The position numbers and the translations under genes are program-made. Shown here piece after piece: positions 62,101-62,162 of a stretch of DNA of 64,000 bases. The stretch spans positions 101,789,291 through 101,853,290 of the forward strand of contig OY740773.1 of assembly GCA_963513935.1 (NCBI GenBank), written 5' to 3'. Source of the stretch: Aphrophora alni. Taxonomy: Eukaryota; Arthropoda; Insecta; Hemiptera; Aphrophoridae. The notes under the pieces were generated by a model. That model worked only from the letters and a program-made list of their open reading frames with translations, ran no database searches and was not told the DNA's origin. The first letter of the stretch is position 1, and each line of letters begins with the position of its first letter.

Positions 62101-62162
62101 GGAGTTGATTTGTTGGGAGAAGATCGTCAGCAGGATTCTGGTCTTTGGAACTCAATCACCAG
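5043..62162 (+). CDS. UGGT: UDP-glucose:glycoprotein glucosyltransferase (UGGT), 5' 18 exons, partial
   Basis: UGGT is the soluble ER-lumen folding sensor. It adds one glucose from UDP-glucose to high-mannose N-glycans of misfolded glycoproteins, sending them back to calnexin/calreticulin. Coding exons: 5043-5268, 8035-8267, 10921-11109, 12646-12815, 16446-16641, 24072-24285, 28882-29102, 32977-33192, 35438-35620, 37863-38044, 40929-41130, 42459-42647, 43817-44045, 49465-49573, 53748-53933, 57708-57917, 59703-59927, 61992-62162. All junctions are GT-AG, and the joined frame is open for 1183 residues plus 2 bases. The predicted protein has a signal peptide (about residues 1-21), the thioredoxin-like sensor region (roughly 30-920) and the conserved beta-rich region (about 920-1183) that precedes the catalytic domain. 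Family signatures include KVWQFQELSLQAAQRIL, LLRPTFPG, IMNQPNVMPR, DMPLKSFYRYVLEPE, PYDLDNI and VDTIVMANLGYFQLKANPG. Animal UGGTs have about 1500-1560 residues, so about 370, including the GT24 domain and ER-retention tail, lie downstream. Insects usually have one UGGT gene; paralogue identity cannot be judged. Confidence 0.97.
5855..6010 (+). repeat. Dispersed repeat, Penelope-associated family copy 1
   Basis: Shares the ordered landmarks CAGTAGAGAGTATAAA, TAATACCAAGGACCA, TTTCCAAGGTAAGCCTGTG and TAAACATAATAGG with copies at about 13612-13745, 37367-37640 and 61480-61620. The 61.5-kb copy lies just beyond a GIY-YIG coding remnant, so the repeat is probably the 3' or terminal part of a Penelope-like element. 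The copies diverge by many substitutions and indels. Confidence 0.6.
7133..7219 (+). repeat. (GA)n microsatellite
   Basis: About 87 bp of nearly pure GA dinucleotide inside intron 1. The open frames it generates on both strands (Arg-Glu or Leu-Ser runs) are artefacts of the repeat. On the sense strand of the pre-mRNA it is a purine tract. Confidence 0.98.
8035..8267 (+). CDS. UGGT: UGGT exon 2 (residues 76-153)
   Basis: Acceptor TTTGACAG at 8034. The first two bases complete a Gly codon split with exon 1. It encodes SYDRAIVEASRLISPAQISL and GLNCPAAVDVAGTIVCSVDK, first thioredoxin-like domain; the family equivalent is YYHAILEAAFQFLSPLQ. Donor GTATGT at 8268; ends in phase 0. The antisense open frame here is a shadow. 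Confidence 0.95.
8410..8800 (-). mobile_element. LINE 3' fragment (post-RNase H C-terminal region)
   Basis: On the minus strand from about 8560 to 8415 the frame reads NAGHIIFDCAILTGKRLRLF, then two in-frame stops and further LFERANLL. This is the typical C-terminal end of R1/jockey-like LINE polyproteins: ETAxHILFDCPxLxxxR, then FxxxxxLL. The fragment is dead and 5'-truncated. The hairpin at 8611-8699 interrupts or borders it. The clade cannot be fixed from this piece. Confidence 0.7.
8611..8699. repeat. Near-perfect hairpin, 41-bp arms, 7-nt loop
   Basis: Arm 8611-8651 (ATTTCTAACACACCGCGAG...) is the reverse complement of 8659-8699 with one mismatch that I can find; the loop is TTGGACC. 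Transcribed within the UGGT intron it would fold into one long RNA duplex. It sits beside a LINE fragment, so an inverted duplication of transposon sequence is the likely origin. A miRNA-like or small-RNA source is possible but unproven. Confidence 0.9.
10921..11109 (+). CDS. UGGT: UGGT exon 3 (residues 154-216)
   Basis: Acceptor TTTTTACAG at 10920; 63 codons, phase 0 at both ends. Encodes LDHHYPGSENRSVVAVLYGE and GKIDYVVRHYVE, the end of the first thioredoxin-like domain, matching the family pattern DHxYPxSxPExPVxIxYxExG and GKINYVFRHY. A sequon N-R-S is present. Donor GTAAGT at 11110. Confidence 0.95.
11359..11560 (-). mobile_element. LINE RNase H fragment
   Basis: The minus strand reads VNGHHNTLGNEIADRIAEIA near 11547-11490. 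This is the conserved C-terminal signature of RNase H domains in LINE polyproteins (V-x-GHxxxxGNExADxxA), with the catalytic Asp present in EIAD. The downstream sequence in the same frame loses similarity. A stop lies just upstream, so this is a short dead fragment. Confidence 0.7.
11590..12070 (+). repeat. Dispersed repeat family A, copy 1
   Basis: Contains the phrases TTCTACAGCCCAAATGTGTGGACC and TCAATAACTCAAAATTTGGG. An inverted, diverged copy at about 25740-26075 carries the complementary GGTCCATACATTTGGGCTGTAG; weaker relatives lie at 10490-10570, 55430-55660 and 59340-59560. No coding potential. Probably an old non-autonomous transposon of unknown class. Confidence 0.5.
12646..12815 (+). 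CDS. UGGT: UGGT exon 4 (residues 217-272)
   Basis: Acceptor CATCTTTCAG at 12645. Encodes VRLSGYGVELQMKSTEYKAQ, one of the most conserved stretches of the UGGT sensor region, then an acidic loop (EDDDEEEVEGFNINRLK) at a position that is variable and acidic in relatives. Donor GTAAGT at 12816; phase 2. Confidence 0.95.
13612..13745 (+). repeat. Dispersed repeat, Penelope-associated family copy 2
   Basis: Carries AATATTAAGGACCACTTTCC, AAGGTAAGCATG, CCTATACAAACATAATAGG and CCTATTAAACTCTAAC, matching the copies at 5855-6010 and 61480-61620 in order. Degenerate. Confidence 0.55.
13791..13839. repeat. (TA)n microsatellite
   Basis: Forty-nine bases of uninterrupted TA dinucleotide in intron 4. Confidence 0.98.
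14190..14400. repeat. Dispersed repeat family B, copy 1
   Basis: Shares with 15225-15430 the ordered motifs TACACCCTTTTTT / TACACCTTTTTT, CTCTCTCATCTTTC / CTCTTTCATCTTTC, TATCAGGT, TTGATCAATTC-like sequence, CTGATGCTATTA and GTAGGGGTC. A partial copy lies at about 10310-10450. No coding potential was recognised; probably transposon-derived. Confidence 0.55.
15225..15430. repeat. Dispersed repeat family B, copy 2
   Basis: Diverged second copy of the repeat at 14190-14400, in the same orientation about 1 kb away. It is the better preserved of the two, with CACCTTTTTTCATGCCTACC and GACCCTGATGCTATTAG clear. Confidence 0.55.
16446..16641 (+). CDS. UGGT: UGGT exon 5 (residues 273-338)
   Basis: Acceptor TCTTTTCCAG at 16445; the first base completes a Lys codon. 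Encodes HLYPDKKEQLDKFAQELVQS and APLKVWQFQELSLQAAQRIL, the diagnostic PLKVWQLQDLSxQ motif of UGGT. Donor GTAACT at 16642; phase 0. The 7.4-kb intron 5 that follows carries the LTR retrotransposon. Confidence 0.95.
18574..19217 (-). repeat. 3' LTR of the gag-only element
   Basis: 644-bp LTR, downstream copy relative to the minus-strand gag. Internally it has a direct duplication of about 38 bp containing CTTCCTGGTAATTGTTCAG (about 18800-18839 and 18877-18918). It also has AATAAA-rich sequence. Confidence 0.92.
19218..19227 (-). promoter_or_regulatory. Polypurine tract of the LTR element
   Basis: On the element strand GGAGGACAGT directly abuts the TGTAAC start of the 3' LTR, the expected position for the plus-strand primer. 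Its position and purine content are its only support. Confidence 0.65.
19279..20472 (-). CDS. Retrotransposon Gag-like protein, 397 aa
   Basis: The single intact frame of the LTR element. Residues 1-60 are acidic. Residues about 60-220 form a long Lys/Glu/Asn-rich coiled coil with heptad-like repeats (MNKLENELKNEFKGELKN). Residues about 240-380 resemble the retrotransposon gag (capsid) fold: LNMPKFNGRNSNPVEYFRNL, then TAKWWQIVREEID and FEKYWNDEVQ. No CCHC zinc knuckle is present; the tail has only a CKVC pair and a basic end, so the nucleocapsid part is missing or replaced. The likely role is assembly of particles for the element RNA. Start ATG 20472 is the first in the frame, shortly after the primer-binding region. 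Confidence 0.85.
   Translation of the reverse strand: MALFDMKFGFVKNNKQNLKETQGEMVSIIDVTEDRQMEEENVNLNENVGLTEGQGSDMNRLVQMMMQCFNKMETSIMGNLKEDLNQMNNKLGNQMNKLENELKNEFKGELKNFNTKLIENSNQIKDELLCKLDEKLEGRLNEFKGHIMENMGEFKVQMDENINELERDMEENYKKIETKFIEQHQSIKMLDSKFESKNKELGQDLNKVKEMLDETEGNLKKIKTFGGVPQIIYIGENNNTDLNMPKFNGRNSNPVEYFRNLERYISKIQERRIKEGRDSLSIKDIMDISLEGNTAKWWQIVREEIDDLETLKERMFEKYWNDEVQNGIRSRLEVEKFRPGGMLNRAEYFIEKVIQMRNLTPTPTKEKFYKFKFKLKGDVCKVCKIVNDYRKMSLIKI
20537..20556 (-). promoter_or_regulatory. Primer-binding-like site of the LTR element
   Basis: On the element strand TGGCATCCACAACGTGGGGC begins three bases after the 5' LTR end. The TGGC start and AACGTGGGGC end match the complement of the 3' end of tRNA-Lys(CUU). 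The middle differs, with a two-base length change relative to TGGCGCCCAACGTGGGGC. Priming tRNA identity is inferred from memory of the tRNA family. Confidence 0.6.
20560..21203 (-). repeat. 5' LTR of the gag-only element
   Basis: 644-bp LTR, upstream copy relative to gag. It should carry the element's promoter, although I cannot point to a defined TATA box in this AT-rich sequence. It is colinear with the other LTR, including the internal duplication. Confidence 0.92.
24072..24285 (+). CDS. UGGT: UGGT exon 6 (residues 339-409)
   Basis: Acceptor TTTAAATTTAG at 24071. Encodes ARSLVRTVVSSDLKTEMKQN and LQPTDTALFLNGIFFDMDLV, matching the family motif LxPGDSALFINGLxxDLD at the start of the second thioredoxin-like domain. 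Donor GTGAGT at 24286; phase 1. Confidence 0.95.
24376..25434 (-). mobile_element. piggyBac-type non-autonomous element with transposase N-terminal vestige
   Basis: Bounded by TTAA at 24376-24379 and 25431-25434. The first bases inside are mirror images: CCCTTAGC on the left, GCTAAGGG on the right. TTAA targets and CCC-starting termini are the piggyBac signature. The right side has a subterminal repeat (ATCCCGTCATACGTGTTA, then ATCCCGTCATACGCGTGCTAAGGG). On the minus strand from 24998 a short frame reads MANPDDHGFDQFIDEIMNAS and then stops, like the acidic N-terminus of a piggyBac transposase. A TA microsatellite (24445-24465) lies inside. The rest of the transposase is missing. Confidence 0.7.
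25740..26075 (-). repeat. Dispersed repeat family A, copy 2 (inverted)
   Basis: Reverse-complement relative of 11590-12070, sharing GGTCCATACATTTGGGCTGTAG and TTTTGACCCATCACATAACTTTCTCA; the last phrase recurs inverted near 10510-10560. No coding potential. Confidence 0.5.
26110..26147. repeat. (TA)n microsatellite
   Basis: Thirty-eight bases of TA dinucleotide in intron 6. Confidence 0.97.
26827..27900 (-). mobile_element. Dead Tc1-like DNA transposon
   Basis: Minus-strand pieces of a Tc1-type DDE transposase lie in the correct order but in shifting frames: RRPIRVPALYCGNRSARLTW (about 27570-27500), NLLFTDKSHF carrying the first catalytic Asp region (about 27470), GGTIVVWRGISI (about 27350) and WPVHSPELNPIEHAW with the catalytic Glu of PIEH (about 27110-27070). 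Many stops and frameshifts make it inactive. Terminal inverted repeats were not identified, so the outer limits are approximate. Confidence 0.82.
28163..28820. mobile_element. Foldback/MITE element with long imperfect inverted arms
   Basis: The left end TATACAGAATGTAATAAAAA...GGGACAGTTAAATAATTTTTAAACT is mirrored at the right end by (reverse complement) TATACCTGGTGTCCCAGG...AAATAACTTTTAAACT. Matching blocks continue inward: GGGACAACT with AGGGACAACTA, and ACAAATTAAAGG with ACAAACTAGAGG. Arms cover roughly 250-300 bp each. No coding sequence; probably a non-autonomous DNA transposon. UGGT exon 7 begins about 60 bp downstream. Confidence 0.6.
28882..29102 (+). CDS. UGGT: UGGT exon 7 (residues 410-483)
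   Basis: Acceptor CCTCATATGTAG at 28881; the first two bases complete a Gly codon. Encodes DYAIDIRDSAVQWINDIEHD and SSLMDLLRPTFPGMLRSVRR. The family equivalents are DYAVDIRSPAISWVNNLE and LRPTFPGVIRQIRKN. Donor GTAAGT at 29103; phase 0. Confidence 0.96.
29103..32976. other. UGGT intron 7
   Basis: 3874-bp intron. Besides a local tandem duplication (30711-30899) and a short GC-richer patch at 29825-29900 containing GTTGCGTAGCTAGATC, which resembles widespread animal repeats, I see only AT-rich DNA without recognisable genes. Confidence 0.7.
30711..30899. repeat. Tandem duplication, two units of about 95 bp
   Basis: Unit 1 (30711-30805) and unit 2 (30806-30899) both run from AGTATTAAT through AACTATGGTCATGATGATAT to GTAGCTCTGAAACTC, with only a few substitutions and indels. 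This is a recent local duplication inside intron 7, with no coding meaning. Confidence 0.93.
32977..33192 (+). CDS. UGGT: UGGT exon 8 (residues 484-555)
   Basis: Acceptor TTGTGTTTTAG at 32976; 72 codons, phase 0 at both ends. Encodes VVIGDPSKRNVWPMLKLLES and LAPLRLGLVFAIHPTATGEE, equivalent to VFIVDPxxE and IPLRIGFIFVVN in animal UGGTs, then VALLNAFNYIAE. Donor GTAAGT at 33193. Confidence 0.95.
33193..35437. other. UGGT intron 8
   Basis: 2245 bp of AT-rich intron. I recognise no transposon, RNA gene or coding remnant in it. A slightly GC-richer patch at 33890-34090 has no identifiable content. Confidence 0.7.
35438..35620 (+). CDS. UGGT: UGGT exon 9 (residues 556-616)
   Basis: Acceptor ATAATTTCCAG at 35437; 61 codons, phase 0 at both ends. 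Encodes VIKLLRVRFHSADVKEILGS followed by DTDYDTGRKLAADFVQRSGL, matching the family pattern SILGxDSxYDxxRKxAxxYYEQTG of the third thioredoxin-like domain. Donor GTAAAA at 35621, the weakest donor of the series but the only one that keeps frame. Confidence 0.94.
36030..36075 (-). ncRNA. Decayed hammerhead motif (left arm)
   Basis: On the minus strand CTGATAA is followed by stem II GGGAT/ATCCC with an AGAC loop, GAAA and AGCGTC. The core is CTGATAA instead of CTGANGA, which replaces the essential G8, so it should be inactive. It is the inverted partner of the motif at 37262-37308. Confidence 0.6.
36155..36199. repeat. Short tandem repeat, about 18-bp unit x 2.5
   Basis: AAACCTTTCGGTTAAGT occurs twice in tandem, followed by a partial third AAACCTTTCGGC, inside the left arm of the inverted Penelope pair. 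The right arm has only one diverged equivalent, so this expansion is younger than the inverted duplication. Confidence 0.85.
37262..37308 (+). ncRNA. Hammerhead ribozyme motif (right arm)
   Basis: Core CTGATGA (37270-37276), a 5-bp stem II GGGAT/ATCCC with AGAC loop, GAAA (37292-37295), TGTGT and cleavage-site C at 37301 give every conserved hammerhead position. Stem III would be ATGTGT, again too short for one molecule. Stem I is weak: five pairs, three of them G.U, between AGATTT and GAGTT. It sits in the terminal repeat of a Penelope-like fragment. The core is intact, but activity is doubtful because of stem I. Confidence 0.68.
37367..37640. repeat. Dispersed repeat, Penelope-associated family copy 3 (inverted plus direct part)
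   Basis: The first part (37367-37560) is the reverse complement of the family: GATCCTTGGTATTACCTAATAG, and TTCTGAAATATTTTG...ACTGTTCACTTTCTCAATCAG, which matches 61475-61530 inverted. The second part (37545-37640) is in direct orientation (AGTAGAGAGTATAAA, CCAAAGTAAGCCTGTGTCTC). This head-to-head arrangement resembles the inverted terminal repeats seen with Penelope-like elements. Confidence 0.55.
37863..38044 (+). CDS. UGGT: UGGT exon 10 (residues 617-676)
   Basis: Acceptor TTGCAAACAG at 37862. Encodes VLLNGIPLPEKSLNNDDFEE and DNVVDYIMNQPNVMPR, the near-invariant VLxNGxPL and YIMNQPNVxPR motifs. Donor GTAATA at 38045; phase 2. Confidence 0.96.
38198..38762. mobile_element. mariner-type MITE
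   Basis: TA at 38198-38199 and 38761-38762 flank inverted ends CAGGTTGGCCCAAAAGTTAG and (reverse complement) CAGAGTGGTTCAAAAATTAC, which resemble mariner termini. The interior (about 520 bp) has no transposase sequence that I recognise. Non-autonomous. Confidence 0.65.
39620..40396 (-). mobile_element. Tigger/pogo element, internally deleted
   Basis: Inverted ends CAGTGTACTTCCGATTAATCGC and (reverse complement) CAGTATACACCCAATTATCCGCG, flanked by TA on both sides, fit the Tigger/pogo pattern. On the minus strand 40247-40026 keeps the acidic C-terminal region of the transposase (LTYQEIADKTRGANEEQSVS, then LLQYLEEQADDVQF). The DDE catalytic region and N-terminal DNA-binding region are gone, so the 777-bp element is non-autonomous. 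Confidence 0.75.
40678..40699. repeat. (TA)n microsatellite
   Basis: Twenty-two bases of TA dinucleotide upstream of UGGT exon 11. Confidence 0.95.
40929..41130 (+). CDS. UGGT: UGGT exon 11 (residues 677-744)
   Basis: Acceptor CTCTTGCCACAG at 40928; the first base completes the Arg of NVMPR. Encodes LNERVLNTDKSRYIDL, MKYITSK and VQPLTYWLVLDLSQTDGRLK, matching the family motifs RILxxxREYLDL, MxYLTKK and RPVTFWIVGDFDSxxGR. Donor GTAAGT at 41131; phase 0. Confidence 0.95.
41131..42458. other. UGGT intron 11
   Basis: 1328-bp intron, about two thirds of it a dead mariner-like element (41178-42085). The remainder, including an open frame at 42226-42426, resembles nothing I know. Confidence 0.75.
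41178..42085 (-). mobile_element. Dead mariner-like transposon
   Basis: TA dinucleotides flank inverted ends CAAGGTTTATTCAGAAGTA (41178) and, reverse complement from 42085, CAAGGTTTGTTCAAAAAGTA. The minus strand shows broken mariner transposase pieces in order: METIRKIQQAL and CFTDGRISLERKSHSGK (about 41875-41740; compare FKDGRxSxxDxxRSGR), then DELWVYKYNKENQ (about 41520-41480), which corresponds to the catalytic Asp region GDExWVYxYxPE. Multiple frameshifts and a deleted 3' half make it inactive. Confidence 0.7.
42459..42647 (+). CDS. UGGT: UGGT exon 12 (residues 745-807)
   Basis: Acceptor TTTGTTTTCAG at 42458; 63 codons, phase 0 at both ends. Encodes RSSGSIRLGLIINVASPDSD and LNKLILSAVYTGQTVNKLLE. 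This matches the family pattern SSNNVRISMINNP followed by the helical segment RAIWAALQTQ, though the linker is shorter than in vertebrates. Donor GTAAGG at 42648. Confidence 0.93.
42888..43094 (-). mobile_element. tRNA-derived SINE
   Basis: On the minus strand, starting near 43094, a tRNA-like head has a perfect A box TGGTCCAGTGG and B box GGTTCAATCC (43040-43031) about 33 nt apart, with CCCC...GGGG ends able to pair. The head resembles tRNA-Glu(TTC) (CTCTGGCTTCAC in the anticodon-arm position) but cannot form a proper anticodon stem. About 130 bp of unrelated body follows toward 42888. This fits a tRNA-headed SINE; a decayed tRNA pseudogene is the alternative. Confidence 0.65.
43440..43700 (+). 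mobile_element. LINE endonuclease fragment (CR1/jockey-like)
   Basis: The plus strand reads DKNFIIIGDVNIKILKTV, then DKYLDLKVSFGFQFLINEVT. This is the conserved IIGDFNxxLL...YxxLLxxFGLxxLINxPTR stretch of APE-type endonucleases of LINE elements (GDVN corresponds to the catalytic GDFN). Frame breaks precede and follow. A 5'- and 3'-truncated relic. Confidence 0.8.
43817..44045 (+). CDS. UGGT: UGGT exon 13 (residues 808-883)
   Basis: Acceptor CTTTTTTTCTAG at 43816. Encodes LDFPPGARAVICNGRVLGPL and FTYDDFSLLERFSMSAHVDK. The family equivalents are LxPGQRAVISNGRIIGPL and FNQDDFHLLENI in the fourth thioredoxin-like region. Donor GTGAGA at 44046; phase 1. Confidence 0.96.
44218..44859. mobile_element. 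piggyBac-type MITE with internal palindromes
   Basis: Bounded by TTAA at 44218-44221 and 44856-44859. Terminal inverted repeats are CACATTAGCTGTC and CACGTTAGCTGCC. Inside, GGTCCGAT-type palindromes occur near both ends: ACCGATCGGACC and GGTCCGATTGGACCGAGG at about 44378-44413, GGTCCGATCTTGCC near 44781, and GGTCCGATTGGACC near 44824. There is no coding sequence. TTAA targets identify it as piggyBac-mobilised. Confidence 0.72.
46679..46963 (-). CDS. Unidentified 94-codon open frame
   Basis: Begins MCIFPSIVESSKSSPNIINQ and is rich in Ser, Asn and Asp, with SSNSSDVDYVQNEF and SVTSPDLVIFIKTTKQLTQY. It has a start codon and protein-like composition but no domain that I recognise. It lies antisense inside UGGT intron 13. 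It may be the acidic N-terminal piece of a transposase, as at 24998 and 62708, or chance. Confidence 0.2.
   Translation of the reverse strand: MCIFPSIVESSKSSPNIINQNSEIDHYPDVSSNSSDVDYVQNEFCNNKTYCSDFKKHLTLNSTNSKSVTSPDLVIFIKTTKQLTQYKGISTGQS
47101..47238. mobile_element. Possible short piggyBac-type MITE
   Basis: TTAACCTTTTAG at 47101 and CCCAAAAGGGGTTAA ending 47238 are weakly complementary. The interior contains GGGGTCTGATCGACCCC, a palindrome similar to the GGTCCGATTGGACC motifs of the 44218-44859 element. Support is limited to these features. Confidence 0.35.
47456..47500 (-). ncRNA. Hammerhead ribozyme, Penelope pLTR copy
   Basis: Reading 47500 to 47456: stem I 5' TGTATCA region (GTATCA paired), core CTGAAGA, stem II GACGAC/GTCGTT with CTT loop, GAAA, CGTGT, cleavage-site C (47462), stem I 3' TGATAC. 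It is identical in core and stem II to the motif at 2086-2134 and differs in stem III (ACGTGT instead of ACGCGT). ACGTGT can still self-pair between two molecules with two G.U pairs. Confidence 0.8.
47700..47745 (-). ncRNA. Hammerhead-like motif, stem I decayed
   Basis: On the minus strand CTGAAGA (47738-47732), a short stem II GAAC/GTTC with ATAT loop, GAAA (47716-47713) and CTTGTA follow in hammerhead order. Stem I has only scattered pairs, so folding is uncertain. It lies between the coding remnant and the better ribozyme of the same Penelope-like locus. Confidence 0.4.
47895..48512 (-). pseudogene. Penelope-like GIY-YIG endonuclease domain remnant
   Basis: The frame from 48512 down to 48021 encodes TGVYKISCSDCNRYIGETSR followed by FKTRFREHL, the defining GIY-YIG endonuclease motif of Penelope-like C-termini: GVY and YIG, then the conserved Arg. 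It then reads SDYIRHQFQFYLPT. A TAG stop at 48023-48021 interrupts it. The same frame continues for 41 more codons to 47895 with the expected C-terminal helix (LLSEEFEIYKAYKNN, LLNDKLNF). A lysine run encoded by a long A tract (about 48265-48248) lies upstream of the motif. The nonsense codon and missing reverse transcriptase make it a pseudogene. The nuclease would nick target DNA during reverse transcription. Confidence 0.85.
49118..49320. mobile_element. Short inverted-repeat element
   Basis: AATGAAAGAAAACACAATAAACACTTTATTTGT (left part, about 49121-49153) is mirrored by TATAAATAAAGTCTGTATTGTGTTTTCTTTTATTTGG at about 49282-49317. Between them the minus strand has CTGAAGA...GAAA spacing near 49200-49177, like the Penelope repeats, but stems are poor. 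Possibly another Penelope terminal repeat pair. Confidence 0.45.
49465..49573 (+). CDS. UGGT: UGGT exon 14 (residues 884-919), short exon with two candidate acceptors
   Basis: Frame and homology select the acceptor ACTTTATCATAG at 49464. It gives SDMLMKAVSLIVSRPQSRSR and GEEHS, equivalent to ASDLVMKVDALLSxxP and EDRHS in relatives, and joins in frame on both sides. A second AG 34 bp upstream (TTTTTCTTGCAG, ending 49430) has a better pyrimidine tract. Using it adds 34 bases and gives DVFANPM then a stop. Donor GTGATA at 49574; phase 2. Confidence 0.88.
50525..50566. repeat. Compound (CA)n-(TA)n microsatellite
   Basis: A CA run (50525-50539) followed by a TA run (about 50543-50566) in intron 14. 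Confidence 0.95.
52035..52945 (-). mobile_element. Tigger/pogo element remnant with N-terminal HTH
   Basis: The right end, reverse complement, reads CAGTGGAACCTTAATAACTC beside TA. The left end CAATGATGGAAACTTGATAATTC is its diverged partner. The subterminal phrases TTCGAGATAGCAAGG and TTCGAGATATCAAGG occur at the two ends in Tigger fashion. The minus strand at about 52475-52345 reads SVEEK, LLETLDDGKKKKTEIAKDFG and IPPNILSTVL. This is the CENP-B-like N-terminal helix-turn-helix of Tigger transposases, with one in-frame stop. The catalytic domain is missing. Confidence 0.75.
53748..53933 (+). CDS. UGGT: UGGT exon 15 (residues 920-981)
   Basis: Acceptor TTTTGTTTAG at 53747; the first base completes a Ser codon. 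Encodes DIAVMLDPVSRGAQKLGPIL and DIRVFLNCVEKNSDMPLK, matching the conserved DVVAVVDPVTREAQRLAPLL and LRVFMNCQSKLSDMPLK that open the beta-rich region. Donor GTGAGT at 53934; phase 2. Confidence 0.97.
53990..54830 (-). mobile_element. Internally deleted mariner-family transposon
   Basis: On the minus strand 54816-54481 keeps the N-terminal helix-turn-helix of a mariner-type transposase: NVRPMEIYLEICEMYDENAM, then SDGMVRKWARQFNEGQTNVH. Broken sequence then reaches the first catalytic Asp region (MTSDEIWVSH, near 54290-54260). It jumps directly to the C-terminal end (FYEEGIEKLV, near 54160-54130). The middle of the catalytic domain, with the second and third acidic residues, is deleted. Terminal repeats were not located. 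Confidence 0.75.
55900..56770 (+). mobile_element. LINE fragment (R1/jockey-like, RT thumb to C-terminus)
   Basis: The plus strand shows DKKLTWSAHLDQT (about 55970-56010), the usual end of a LINE reverse transcriptase (LGVxLDxKLTWxxHI). The frame at 56255-56509 then reads AKKGAIDCLVGPEPAYGISQ, WAKDEHIVRWRHFAGQRLGK and RKSLRQFDMITRHGH. This is the characteristic post-RNase H region (GPEPxxGIS...WxxxxH...GQR...LRxxxGLLTGHC). Most of RNase H is deleted or scrambled, and the C-terminus continues with stops to about 56760. Dead. Confidence 0.82.
57708..57917 (+). CDS. UGGT: UGGT exon 16 (residues 982-1051)
   Basis: Acceptor CTTGTTGATAG at 57707. Encodes SFYRYVLEPEVQF, GPIARFSNMPSAPLLTQNMH and ASPYDLDNIRLEEVESVVH, the highly conserved FYRYVLEPE, MPxSPLxTLN and YDLDNIxLEEV signatures. 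Donor GTGAGA at 57918; phase 2. Confidence 0.97.
57918..59702. other. UGGT intron 16
   Basis: 1785-bp intron, more than half of it a foldback element (58045-59066). 59340-59560 holds a weak copy of dispersed repeat A. Nothing else was recognised. Confidence 0.75.
58045..59066. mobile_element. Foldback element with about 300-bp inverted arms
   Basis: The left start TATATACAGGATATCCAGCAATTA is mirrored by TATATACAAGATGTACAGAAATTA, the reverse complement at the right end. Complementarity continues through GATTGGGTAGGATAAAATAT, CCTATCTTGCTAAGTTTT, GTATACACATGTTTTATGTAAC, ATTTTAAAATGGCTACC and GAATATCTCGAAAACCGTT (left) against their right-arm partners. Arms are about 58045-58350 and 58755-59066; the 400-bp spacer has no coding sequence. 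A non-autonomous DNA element of unknown superfamily. Confidence 0.72.
59703..59927 (+). CDS. UGGT: UGGT exon 17 (residues 1052-1126)
   Basis: Acceptor TAATGTTTACAG at 59702; the first base completes a Ser codon. Encodes ELEYLLLEGHCFE, PPRGLQMTLGTESQPVMVDT and MANLGYFQLKANPGAWLLRL, the most conserved block of the non-catalytic part of UGGT. Donor GTAATT at 59928; phase 2. Confidence 0.97.
60600..60720. ncRNA. Inverted pair of decayed hammerhead motifs
   Basis: Plus strand: CTGAGGA (60678-60684), stem II GGCGAC/GTCGTT, GAAA (60701-60704), CGTGTT; stem I pairing is lost. Minus strand, about 60640-60610: a further decayed copy with GGCGAC and GAAACAC but no intact core. Both clearly derive from the same ancestor as the 2086 and 47456 ribozymes (shared TTGTCGTTGAAACGTGT). 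Inactivity is inferred from the missing stem I and core. Confidence 0.55.
61480..61620 (+). repeat. Dispersed repeat, Penelope-associated family copy 4
   Basis: Contains TGATTGAGAAAGTGAACAGTG, GAAATATTTCAGAACTTTAG, TAGGTAATACCAAGGACCAT and AAAGTAAGCCTGTGTCTCC. These match the inverted and direct halves at 37367-37640 and the shorter copies at 5855 and 13612. It lies about 150 bp beyond the GIY-YIG fragment, suggesting that the family is a Penelope terminal region. Confidence 0.6.
61992..62162 (+). CDS. UGGT: UGGT exon 18 (residues 1127-1183), last exon in window
   Basis: Acceptor TTTATTCTTCAG at 61991. Encodes SHEGSDTPENSTDIKVLISS, VLKLKVTKKPGMTG and DLLGEDRQQDSGLWNSIT. The family equivalents are SHDGTDSP, KIIKVKVQKK and NEDLLSDGxxExESGFWDS. 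This is the variable linker just before the GT24 glucosyltransferase domain. Donor GTAAAC at 62163; phase 2, so translation continues downstream of the window. Confidence 0.95.
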
